Source: an uncultured Clostridia bacterium (GTDB taxonomy: Bacteria; Bacillota; Clostridia; Oscillospirales; Ruminococcaceae). Taken from it: a stretch of DNA of 6,324 nucleotides. The position numbers and the translations under genes were made by a program. The notes under the pieces are model-generated. The model did not search any database, was not told the origin of the DNA, and worked only from the letters and a program-made list of their open reading frames with translations. Location of the stretch: positions 1 through 6,324 of the forward strand of contig CANEHP010000129.1 in assembly GCA_947427325.1 (NCBI GenBank). Reading direction: 5' to 3'. Positions 1 through 5,730 of this stretch are shown one piece after another. Within the stretch, counting starts at the first letter, position 1; each line of letters opens with the position of its first letter.

Positions 1-54
1 TCGGCAAAATTTGCCGAAAAGATGCGTGCCAATTTCTATAAGAACAAGTTCTAA
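1..54 (+). CDS. 3' end of an unidentified protein-coding gene (partial)
   Basis: Reading from base 1 in frame 1 gives 17 codons and a TAA stop at 52-54. The peptide is SAKFAEKMRANFYKNKF, a basic and aromatic C-terminus that reads like real protein. The gene begins outside the window, so its function cannot be assigned. It converges on the minus-strand gene whose TAG occupies 51-53, so the two stops share bases 52-53. A perfect 8-bp inverted repeat with one central base covers 1-17, inside these codons. The alternative is that this is non-coding sequence that is open by chance over 17 codons; so short a stretch cannot exclude that. Confidence 0.45.
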   Translation, partial: SAKFAEKMRANFYKNKF

Positions 55-1064
55 AATCCGATTTTTATAAACGCTATCATGGTGATCAGAGAAAATGCAG
101 CCTGAAGCCCAAAGCCCAACAGCACCATGCTTATGCGGGGTCTGCCCGCCTGCGCCAAGGCCACCAAATATTCCTCCGACTGCTCGTTTTGAAAGCGGGC
201 GCGTATTTTCTTGATTTTTTTAAGCATAAAGGCAATATAGAGATAATCTCCGAAAATACACAGCAAGACCACTACTGCCAGCTGAATGATCCACAGCGTG
301 CCGGAAGCGCTGAGCAGTGCGGATTGATTTATTGCGCTGACGGCTTCCTCGCCCTGCTCCTTAAAAAACGTCATATAATAAGCAATAAGCCGAGGCAGCC
401 CCATAATGTAATTAAAAACGGTAAGCAAAACTCCCAAAAAGCCCATACCCTTATAAAACTGGTTGTAGGGGTTTAAAAGTCCCGCAAACAGGTTAAAGCC
501 CGCCTTTTTGTTGTTGACTATCATATACTTGATTACAGCCAAACGGTACAGCTTCTGAGGACCGTCCACATTTAAAAAGCACATCATTTCCCGCTCGCTT
601 ACGCCGTCAAACTTCTTTTCGGCAAAATCCGCTTCGGTTTTTTCACGGCTGTCCTTTTCGCCGCTTCTGCCCTCAATAAGCCGCCGTAGCGCCTCAACGG
701 AATCACGGTCCTCCTCTTCGTCGTCAAAAGGCTCTCCTCCGTCAAAAGGCACTCCTCTGTCAAAATGCTCTCCTCCGTCAAAATTCGGGTTGTTTTCACG
801 ATGCTCGGGCTGTGCCGCCGTATATGTGCCGTCTCGGTTTTTAATAACAGGCGGGGCGGTCGGACCGCTTTTTTCCCCGGGAGTCTGATAGACAAAGCCG
901 TCCTTATGCCTGCTTTCAAAGGGACAGCCGCCCTTTTCGTTCCAGCAGGAACGGTGAACGGGAGTACCGCACACGGGACAGTACACCACATCGTCTCTTT
1001 CTCTGTCCTCTTCTTTTAATTCCTTGCCGCAGTATTCGCATACAGCGTCCTTAAGCTCTTCCAT
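51..1064 (-). CDS. RING-finger-like zinc domain protein with DUF2628-like membrane region
   Basis: A 337-residue protein of unknown role. The N-terminus holds a zinc-ligand pattern of Cys9, Cys12, Cys29, Cys32, His37, Cys40 and Cys47, which fits the prokaryotic RING finger 1 family. Residues about 60-150 form a polar, acidic, probably disordered linker with hexapeptide repeats at about 95-118. From about 158 onward the order of features (EMMCFL, then a charged stretch, then GFNLFAGLLNPYNQFYKG) resembles DUF2628. Hydrophobic segments follow at about 207-233, 254-281 and 312-336, so it is probably an inner-membrane protein. No signal peptide is seen. The ATG at 1064 is preceded by AAGGAAGG (1069-1076 on the reverse strand), which supports the start. 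It has its own promoter and is divergent from the lipid operon, so a shared function is not implied. Family placement comes from memory of the patterns. Confidence 0.85.
   Translation of the reverse strand: MEELKDAVCEYCGKELKEEDRERDDVVYCPVCGTPVHRSCWNEKGGCPFESRHKDGFVYQTPGEKSGPTAPPVIKNRDGTYTAAQPEHRENNPNFDGGEHFDRGVPFDGGEPFDDEEEDRDSVEALRRLIEGRSGEKDSREKTEADFAEKKFDGVSEREMMCFLNVDGPQKLYRLAVIKYMIVNNKKAGFNLFAGLLNPYNQFYKGMGFLGVLLTVFNYIMGLPRLIAYYMTFFKEQGEEAVSAINQSALLSASGTLWIIQLAVVVLLCIFGDYLYIAFMLKKIKKIRARFQNEQSEEYLVALAQAGRPRISMVLLGFGLQAAFSLITMIAFIKIGF
723..785. repeat. 18-bp tandem repeat inside the RING/DUF2628 gene, about 3.5 copies
   Basis: Units at 723-740, 741-758 and 759-776, plus a half unit at 777-785, follow gtcaaaaggctctcctcc with few changes. 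The period is a multiple of three, so on the minus strand it encodes hexapeptides FDGGEH, FDRGVP, FDGGEP and FDDEEE in the linker. Copy number could change by slippage without breaking the frame. Confidence 0.85.
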
Positions 1065-1127
1065 TGTGCCTTCCTTTTTCCTGATCTGTTCTTGCTTTTC
1101 TTTGTTTTATTTTGCGTATAGTTATGT

Positions 1128-1136
1128 ATTATAACA
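1128..1136 (-). promoter_or_regulatory. Extended -10 promoter for the RING/DUF2628 gene
   Basis: On the minus strand this reads TGTTATAAT, a perfect TATAAT with the TG extension. There is no good TTGACA at the usual distance, which extended -10 promoters tolerate. Transcription would start near 1121 and leave a leader of roughly 57 bases. A palindrome (ATTTTC, 3-base loop, GAAAAT; 1146-1160) sits over the -35 region and might be an operator. Confidence 0.55.
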
Positions 1137-1260
1137 GTATAGCAGATTTTCGGAGAAAATGCAACTGTTTTACGATTTCTTTTAACTGTAAGAACCCTTC
1201 CATTCAGGATTTGTGGGAAAATCGATAATGACGGCGGCAGAATAGGAAAAAGGCACAATC

Positions 1261-1309
1261 GCCGAGAATTTACTTTGAGAACTTGCGTGAGAATTTACGT
1301 GAGAATTTA
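1261..1309. repeat. Degenerate 12-bp direct repeats upstream of the operon promoter
   Basis: Two exact tandem copies of cgtgagaattta cover 1286-1297 and 1298-1309. Two weaker copies precede them (1261-1272 and about 1274-1285). The array ends 25 bases before the -35 box of the operon promoter, where an activator site might lie. I know of no regulator that matches this sequence. Confidence 0.6.
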
Positions 1310-1334
1310 TACAACACCAACACGATTTTGTCTA

Positions 1335-1363
1335 TTGCTTTTTTCTCCGTAATATGATAAAAT
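1335..1363 (+). promoter_or_regulatory. Main operon promoter (-35 and extended -10)
   Basis: TTGCTT at 1335-1340 is followed by a 17-base spacer and TAAAAT at 1358-1363. A TG extension (TGA at 1355-1357) precedes the -10 box. This is a good match to a housekeeping-sigma promoter. Transcription would begin near 1370, about 36 bases before the GTG start of the acyltransferase gene. I see no equally good promoter in the downstream gaps, so this one probably drives the whole operon. Confidence 0.65.
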
Positions 1364-1405
1364 AAAACATATTGCAAAAAATATCGACTGTGAAAGGAAA
1401 CGGCA

Positions 1406-2005
1406 GTGAACCTTATTTTGGGAATTTCCAAGGCTGTAATGTATATTGCGTACCGACCTAAAATAATATATACGGACAAAGCCTTAAAGCGGCGGCTTAA
1501 GGGAAAGCCCTGTATATTCGTTGCAAATCATACCTGCCACACGGACGGGCTTTTTGCGGGAGCCGTTTTAAACCGATATAAGCCCTATTCCCTTGTTGCA
1601 AAGGATTGGTACGACAAAAGGCTTATGGGATTTTTTTTAAAAAGAGCGAGAACAATACCCATAGACAGATACAATCCCGATTCGGATTGGTATATTACGG
1701 GACAAAAAATTCTTGAAAAGGGAAACCCCATTCTTATCTTTCCCGAGGGAAAAACCAACCGAGGCGGACCGTTAAACGGGTTTAAGCCCGGGGCTGCGCT
1801 TTTGGCGGCGAAAATGTCCGTACCCGTTGTTCCCTGCGCAATTTACGGCGGCTATCATAAGCTTTTCGGAAAAAGGCAGACTATGATTATCGGAGAGCCT
1901 GTGGAAATGAATTGCCCCCCCAATATTCGTCCCTCTCGGTTTGCAAAGGAGCGGACCGCAGTTATACAAGACAAGGTGCAAACGCTCCTTGACGGGAAAA
2001 ATTAA
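1406..2005 (+). CDS. plsC: PlsC/LPLAT-family acyltransferase
   Basis: A 199-residue acyltransferase of the 1-acylglycerol-3-phosphate O-acyltransferase superfamily, which moves an acyl group from ACP or CoA to a glycerolipid-type acceptor at the membrane. The catalytic motif NHTCHTD (41-47) gives H42-x4-D47. The acceptor-region motif follows at 75-88 (GFFLKRARTIPIDR), then FPEG at 112-115 and VPVVP at 139-143. The length suits a minimal family member with no long membrane anchor. The GTG at 1406 is chosen because AAGGA (1394-1398) sits 7 bases upstream. It is the first gene of an operon with ACP, ketosynthase, ketoreductase and dehydratase genes. It may therefore release the product of that pathway onto a lipid rather than make ordinary phosphatidic acid. 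The symbol denotes the family; the true acceptor is unknown. Confidence 0.88.
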   Translation: MNLILGISKAVMYIAYRPKIIYTDKALKRRLKGKPCIFVANHTCHTDGLFAGAVLNRYKPYSLVAKDWYDKRLMGFFLKRARTIPIDRYNPDSDWYITGQKILEKGNPILIFPEGKTNRGGPLNGFKPGAALLAAKMSVPVVPCAIYGGYHKLFGKRQTMIIGEPVEMNCPPNIRPSRFAKERTAVIQDKVQTLLDGKN

Positions 2006-2037
2006 TGCTGCTTCTTAATCATCTTACAGACAGCATT
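2004..2037 (+). other. Inverted repeat just after the acyltransferase gene
   Basis: AATGCTG (2004-2010) pairs perfectly with CAGCATT (2031-2037) across a 20-base loop, starting inside the TAA stop codon. No T-run follows, so it is not a standard terminator. It may slow decay or mark an RNA processing point, or be chance. Confidence 0.35.
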
Positions 2038-2102
2038 CCGCAAATTTGTCCGCAATCCGATTAGGAAACAGTATGAAAACAAGTTCTAAAGCAAAAAATT
2101 AC

Positions 2103-2153
2103 GCACAAAGGCTGTTGTGCGGCTTTGTGCAGCGCCGACCGAAACGGGAGGCG
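2103..2153 (+). promoter_or_regulatory. Structured leader of acp: two consecutive hairpins
   Basis: The first hairpin has perfect 8-bp arms, GCACAAAG (2103-2110) and CTTTGTGC (2123-2130), with a 12-base loop. The second spans 2133-2153: CGCC pairs with GGCG, then GA faces GA, then CCG pairs with CGG around an AAA loop. Opposed GA/GA steps can form tandem sheared G-A pairs in RNA. The pair ends 29 bases before the acp start and upstream of its ribosome binding site. No known riboswitch class was recognised. Function as a regulator or stability element is inferred. Confidence 0.45.
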
Positions 2154-2182
2154 GCAAAAAATTTAAGAAAGAGGTAAAAAAT

Positions 2183-2434
2183 ATGAGTGAAAAGGAAATT
2201 TCGGAAAAGATCAAGGCTATGTTAGTGGAAAACCTTCGTATACCCGAGGACGCCCTCGAAAACGATTCGGAGCTTTTCGGCGACGATATCGGCTTGGATT
2301 CAATCGATTCCATTGAGATTATTGCAGGTATCGACACCCTGTTCGGAGTACAGATGACAGGCGTGGCAAAGGAGCATTTTCAGTCCATAGATACCCTTAC
2401 CGCTTATGTTAAGGAGCATATGGAAAACCAATAA
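2183..2434 (+). CDS. acpP: Acyl carrier protein
   Basis: An 83-residue acidic ACP, the usual length, which carries the growing chain on a phosphopantetheine arm. The attachment site is Ser40 in GLDSID (37-42), at the start of recognition helix II. An acidic stretch follows, and the C-terminal part (FQSIDTLTAYVKEH) fits helices III and IV. The ATG at 2183 is supported by AAAGAGGT (2168-2174... spacer about 8 bases). An upstream in-frame GTG at 2117 lacks a ribosome binding site and would translate through the leader hairpins. It lies between the acyltransferase and KS-CLF genes, so it is probably the dedicated carrier of this pathway rather than the housekeeping ACP, though that cannot be proved here. 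Hairpins flank it on both sides, which may raise its message level over that of its neighbours. A phosphopantetheinyl transferase must come from elsewhere. Confidence 0.93.
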   Translation: MSEKEISEKIKAMLVENLRIPEDALENDSELFGDDIGLDSIDSIEIIAGIDTLFGVQMTGVAKEHFQSIDTLTAYVKEHMENQ

Positions 2435-2444
2435 GCGCAAAAAA

Positions 2445-2480
2445 CACCGCATAAAGACGTTAGGCGGTCATTATGCGGTG
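2445..2480. other. Perfect 10-bp inverted repeat between acp and the KS-CLF gene
   Basis: CACCGCATAA (2445-2454) pairs with TTATGCGGTG (2471-2480). After one A-A mismatch a further 3 pairs form (2456-2458 with 2467-2469). On the plus strand there is no T-run after it, so read-through into the KS-CLF gene is expected, perhaps with some attenuation. On the minus strand the stem is followed by six T, the shape of a terminator, although no minus-strand gene is seen nearby. It could also block decay from the 3' end and so protect acp message. Confidence 0.6.
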
Positions 2481-2507
2481 CTGCCTTAAATAACAGGAGA
2501 TAAAAAA

Positions 2508-4853
2508 ATGTCGGACAAAAACAGATGTGTGGTAACAGGTCTGGGGCTTATATGCGCCTTAGGCGATAATGTGGGCGAATGCTGGGAAAACGCCGTAAAC
2601 GGGATTTCTGGCATTCGTGATGTGACCGTGATAAATACCGACGGCTGTTACGCAAAAAAAGGTGCGGTAAACGATACCGAAAACAGCGATTTGTCGGAGG
2701 AAAACTACGACCGCTCCTCCCTGCTTTGCATTAAGGCGGCGGGAGAGGCTTTGGAGGACGCAAAAATTTCTCTCGGCAGCGAAAGGGACATAGGGGTAAT
2801 TATCGGCAACTGCGTAGGCGGAGCGGCCAGCATTGACAGCTATTACAGAGCGGTAAAGGAGCAGGGGGAAGAAAATGTTTCAAAGGAAGAAATTCTGAAA
2901 ATGCCCGCCTCCGCCATTGCCAACAACGTTTCCGCTCACTATGGCTTAAAGGGGCTTACCGCCAATATAGTAAATGCCTGTGCGGCGGGAACTATCAGCC
3001 TTAGCTATGCCTGCGACCTTATCAGAAGCGGCGAGGCTGAAATTTTCCTTGCAGGCGGCTCGGACGCCTTTACCTCTCTTGCCTTTGCGGGCTTTCACGC
3101 TCTTCACGCTTTGGACGAGCACCCCTGCTCTCCCTTTAACCGCAGCAGCGGAATCACCTTGGGAGAAGGTGCGGGAATACTTGTAATAGAAAGCTACGAG
3201 CATGCGGTTCAAAGAGGGGCAAGGATCTACTGCGAGATTTTAGGCTCGGGAGTAAGCTCCGACGCTCACCACATTACTGCGCCCCGCCCCGACGGACAGG
3301 GACAGATGAGCGCAATAAAAAGAGCCGTCGCAAGCTCGGGCTTACAGCCCGGCGATATTGACTATATTAACGCCCACGGCACGGGAACGGCAAAAAACGA
3401 TGAAGCGGAATTTTTGTCGCTGCACAGGATCTTTGACTGCTCCGATAAGCTTTCGGTAAGCTCCACAAAGTCCATGACGGGACACTGTCTCGGTGCGGCA
3501 GGCTCTATTGAAGCGGTGTTTACCGTTAAGGCTCTGGAAAAGGGCATTATTCCGCCCACTGTGGGCTACACCGTTGAAGATAAGGCGATATTGGAGGAAA
3601 AGGCGGGAAAAATCGACTTCGTTCCCAACACAAGCAGGAAAAAAGAGCTTTCCTACGCTATGTCAAACTCCTTTGCCTTCGGCGGAAACAACGCAAGCAT
3701 CATTTTTGCCAAAAATCACAGAGAAATTCCGCAGGAAAACAGCAATTCCCCTGTATATATCACGGGCTTGGGCATTGTAAGCAGCAGCGCCGACAGCGCC
3801 GACGGCGTTGACTCGGTCAAGGCGTCGCTTACCGCCGACGATTACAAGGCTCACGATATAAAAATGGCATTTTACAGAAAGCTTGACCGTTTCAGTCAAT
3901 TACAGCTTGTAAGCGGCGTTAAGGCATTGGCGGACGCCGAATTTAAGGCTGACGAATCCAACGAAAACGACATCGGCATTATAATAGGCACTTCCGACGG
4001 TCCTATGACCGAGATTGTGAATTTCCAGAAAAACGTTATCGACCACGGCACTAACGGCGGCAGCGCATTTTCGTTCCCCAACACCGTTTACAATGCGGCG
4101 GGGGGCTATTTCTCCATTTTTGCGGGAATAAAGGGCTACAACGTTACGGTGGCAAACGGTGCGCAGTCGGGACTTCAAAGCGTTTGCTATGCTCACGGCG
4201 TTATAAGCGGCAAGGAAGAAAGCGTAATGGTGGCTGCGGGAACGGACGAAAATACCGATGTTACCGAATATTTATACGGCAGGTACGGCGTAAGAACCGA
4301 TGATTTGCCTTATTCCGGGGGAAAGGGCTTTGTTTTGGGAGAAGGCTCTGTTTCCATAGTATTGGAATCCGGGGAATATGCGGATAAGCACAATTCCAAA
4401 AAATACGCCGAGATAGTAAGCTGCGGAATGGCGCACAGCCCCAAAGAATATTCCGACCGAAGGGTTGACGGCGATACCGTGAAAAGGGCGATTACCGACG
4501 CCTGCAAAAAGGCGGGGCTTTTCCTTGAACAGATCGGCTTTATCAGCGGCTTCGGCTGCGGCATAAAGGAAATTGACGACGGAGAGCTTGAGGTTTACCG
4601 CGAATTGTTCGGAGTCAATAAGTCTGTGCTGTCGGTGAAGGCTGCCACAGGCGACGCAAGAGCGGCTTCCGCCGCAATGGCGCTGGCGCAGGCGGCAAAG
4701 GTTCTTCACGGCGACAGCGATATTGTCGGCAAATGGTATCAGATAACCGAAACGGGAGCAAGGGAGTCCGAAGCCGCTGCGGGTGAATACGCACTTGCGG
4801 TAAGCTACGGCGCAGGCGGCTCCTGCTCGGCAGTTATTATTAAGAAGGTTTAG
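2508..4853 (+). CDS. Fused ketosynthase-chain length factor (KS-CLF) protein
   Basis: A 781-residue protein made of two thiolase-fold FabF-like domains, about 1-403 and 415-781, each opening with a similar strand (VVTGLGL and YITGLGI). It would catalyse decarboxylative condensation of malonyl-ACP with an acyl chain in the cytoplasm. The first domain keeps Cys158 (NACAAG), His290 (AHGTGT), Lys321 and His326 (STKSMTGH), and FGGN at 391-394. In the second domain the aligned positions are Ala552 (NGAQSG), Phe682, Lys711 and Asp716, so it should not condense; it resembles the chain length factors of type II polyketide synthases. KS and CLF are usually separate subunits of a heterodimer, while a single FabF is about 410 residues. 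The start at 2508 has AGGAGA 7 bases upstream. FabG follows after 11 bases. No frameshift is seen, and the linker is about 12 residues. The alternative is a housekeeping FabF fused to a decayed copy. Confidence 0.9.
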   Translation: MSDKNRCVVTGLGLICALGDNVGECWENAVNGISGIRDVTVINTDGCYAKKGAVNDTENSDLSEENYDRSSLLCIKAAGEALEDAKISLGSERDIGVIIGNCVGGAASIDSYYRAVKEQGEENVSKEEILKMPASAIANNVSAHYGLKGLTANIVNACAAGTISLSYACDLIRSGEAEIFLAGGSDAFTSLAFAGFHALHALDEHPCSPFNRSSGITLGEGAGILVIESYEHAVQRGARIYCEILGSGVSSDAHHITAPRPDGQGQMSAIKRAVASSGLQPGDIDYINAHGTGTAKNDEAEFLSLHRIFDCSDKLSVSSTKSMTGHCLGAAGSIEAVFTVKALEKGIIPPTVGYTVEDKAILEEKAGKIDFVPNTSRKKELSYAMSNSFAFGGNNASIIFAKNHREIPQENSNSPVYITGLGIVSSSADSADGVDSVKASLTADDYKAHDIKMAFYRKLDRFSQLQLVSGVKALADAEFKADESNENDIGIIIGTSDGPMTEIVNFQKNVIDHGTNGGSAFSFPNTVYNAAGGYFSIFAGIKGYNVTVANGAQSGLQSVCYAHGVISGKEESVMVAAGTDENTDVTEYLYGRYGVRTDDLPYSGGKGFVLGEGSVSIVLESGEYADKHNSKKYAEIVSCGMAHSPKEYSDRRVDGDTVKRAITDACKKAGLFLEQIGFISGFGCGIKEIDDGELEVYRELFGVNKSVLSVKAATGDARAASAAMALAQAAKVLHGDSDIVGKWYQITETGARESEAAAGEYALAVSYGAGGSCSAVIIKKV

Positions 4854-4864
4854 GGTGGGCAGCT

Positions 4865-5599
4865 ATGGAAAAGACCGCAGTTATAACAGGTTCGTCAAGG
4901 GGAATAGGAAAGGCTTGCGCTTTAAAGCTTGCCGAAAAAGGCTTTAATATTGTTGTGAATTATAACAGCAACGAAGAAGCGGCAAACAAAGCGGTTGAAG
5001 AAATAACCGCCTTTGGCAGAAAAGCCCTTGCGGTTAAGGCGGACACCTCGGATTTAAAGCAGGTTCAGAATATGTTCCGCACCGCCGTTAGGGAATTTGG
5101 CGGGATCGACGTGCTTGTCAACAACGCAGGCGTGGTAAACGACGCTTATCTGCTTATGCTGAATGCCGAGTCCCTGCAAAAAAGCCTTGACATAAATATA
5201 AAGGGATATTTTAACTGCGCACAGCAGGCTGCCCTTAAAATGATGAAAAACAAAAAGGGCAGTATAATAAATATTTCCTCGGTAAGCGGCATTCACGCTC
5301 TTGCGGGGCAAAGCGTATACAGCGCCACAAAGGGAGCGGTAAATTCCATGACCATGGTGCTGGCTAAGGAGCTTGCCCCTTACGGGATACAGGTAAACGC
5401 AGTTGCACCGGGCTTTGTGGAAACCGAAATGATAACCGCCGTTCCCGAGGAAAAGCTGAAGGAATATCTTGATGTTATTCCCATGAAAAGATTTGCAAAG
5501 GCGGAGGAGATTGCGGAAACCGTTTCCTTGCTTGCCGACGGCAGTCTGTCTTATATTACGGGACAGGTTATTGTTATGGACGGCGGGCTGTCTTTGTGA
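4865..5599 (+). CDS. fabG: 3-oxoacyl-ACP reductase (FabG-type, SDR family)
   Basis: A 244-residue short-chain dehydrogenase, the normal FabG length, which reduces the beta-keto group on ACP-bound chains with NAD(P)H. The cofactor motif TGSSRGIG lies at 8-15 and NNAG at 86-89. The catalytic tetrad is Asn111, Ser139, Tyr152 and Lys156 (YSATK). The protein ends GGLSL, close to the usual FabG C-terminus. The start lies 11 bases after the KS-CLF stop, and the G-rich stretch at 4852-4858 overlapping that stop is only a weak ribosome binding site, so translation may be coupled. Its place between the KS-CLF and fabZ genes suggests that it serves this pathway. A general FabG or another SDR specificity remains possible, since the fold alone does not fix the substrate. 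Confidence 0.93.
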   Translation: MEKTAVITGSSRGIGKACALKLAEKGFNIVVNYNSNEEAANKAVEEITAFGRKALAVKADTSDLKQVQNMFRTAVREFGGIDVLVNNAGVVNDAYLLMLNAESLQKSLDINIKGYFNCAQQAALKMMKNKKGSIINISSVSGIHALAGQSVYSATKGAVNSMTMVLAKELAPYGIQVNAVAPGFVETEMITAVPEEKLKEYLDVIPMKRFAKAEEIAETVSLLADGSLSYITGQVIVMDGGLSL

Positions 5600-5625
5600 T
5601 AAAAATATATCCGCTGTCCCGACGG

Positions 5626-5649
5626 CACGAATTTTAACACGAATTTTAA
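5626..5649. repeat. 12-bp tandem direct repeat in the fabG-fabZ gap
   Basis: Two exact adjacent copies of cacgaattttaa at 5626-5637 and 5638-5649. They share GAATTT and the 12-bp spacing with the repeats before the operon promoter, but the two sequences are not the same. Confidence 0.65.
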
Positions 5650-5668
5650 AAAGAGGGGCTGTAAAAAA

Positions 5669-5696
5669 TTGAAGGTTGACAGTTGACAGTTGCGGA
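5669..5696. repeat. 7-bp period repeat before fabZ, possible remnant of a dispersed element
   Basis: Units TTGAAGG, TTGACAG, TTGACAG and TTGCGGA follow each other at 5669-5696, then a short GGC-TTC-GCC palindrome at about 5699-5707. From memory, similar TTGACA-type runs leading into a GGCTTCGCC motif recur in clostridial genomes as small dispersed repeats; I cannot check this here. The run lies between a ribosome-binding-site-like AAGAGGGG (5651-5658) that now faces no gene and the real site of fabZ. Confidence 0.5.
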
Positions 5697-5730
5697 ACGG
5701 CTTCGCCCATTTAAAAAACCGAGGTGCTAT

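Larger units (their letters stand above)
1065..1405. other. Divergent intergenic region, 341 bases
   Basis: This gap separates the minus-strand RING/DUF2628 gene from the plus-strand lipid operon. It holds a leftward extended -10 promoter (about 1128-1136), a small palindrome over that promoter's -35 region (1146-1160), a run of degenerate 12-bp repeats (1261-1309), and a rightward promoter (1335-1363). Between 1165 and 1260 I see nothing that I can assign. Reading frames crossing it lack ribosome binding sites and protein-like composition. Confidence 0.8.

Noticed and set aside
43..2090. A 13-bp exact repeat, aacaagttctaaa, at 43-55 and 2078-2090, considered as possible attachment sites flanking an insert.
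   Set aside because: A match of this length is expected about by chance in 6 kb, one copy lies in coding sequence, and no integrase or element boundary accompanies it.
2117..2182. In-frame GTG at 2117 as an earlier start for the ACP gene.
   Set aside because: It has no ribosome binding site and would add 22 untypical residues. The ATG at 2183 has a strong site and gives the normal ACP length.
2445..2480. Hairpin between acp and the KS-CLF gene as an ordinary terminator ending a plus-strand transcript.
   Set aside because: No T-run follows on the plus strand, and the next gene has no visible promoter of its own in the short gap.
4148..4200. Second ketosynthase domain as a strict KSQ-type decarboxylating loader.
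   Set aside because: In my alignment Gln553 lies one residue after the Cys position, which is Ala552. The His positions are also lost, so a chain length factor role fits better. Kept only as a question in the findings.
5054..5710. Long minus-strand open frame of 218 codons opposite fabG.
   Set aside because: It is the antisense shadow of a clear FabG gene; its composition is not protein-like and no family motif is seen. The same holds for the other open frames opposite or overlapping the real genes.
5683..5730. TTG at 5683 as the start of the dehydratase.
   Set aside because: The extra residues come from the repeat tract and are not family-like, and GAGGTG precedes the ATG at 5731.
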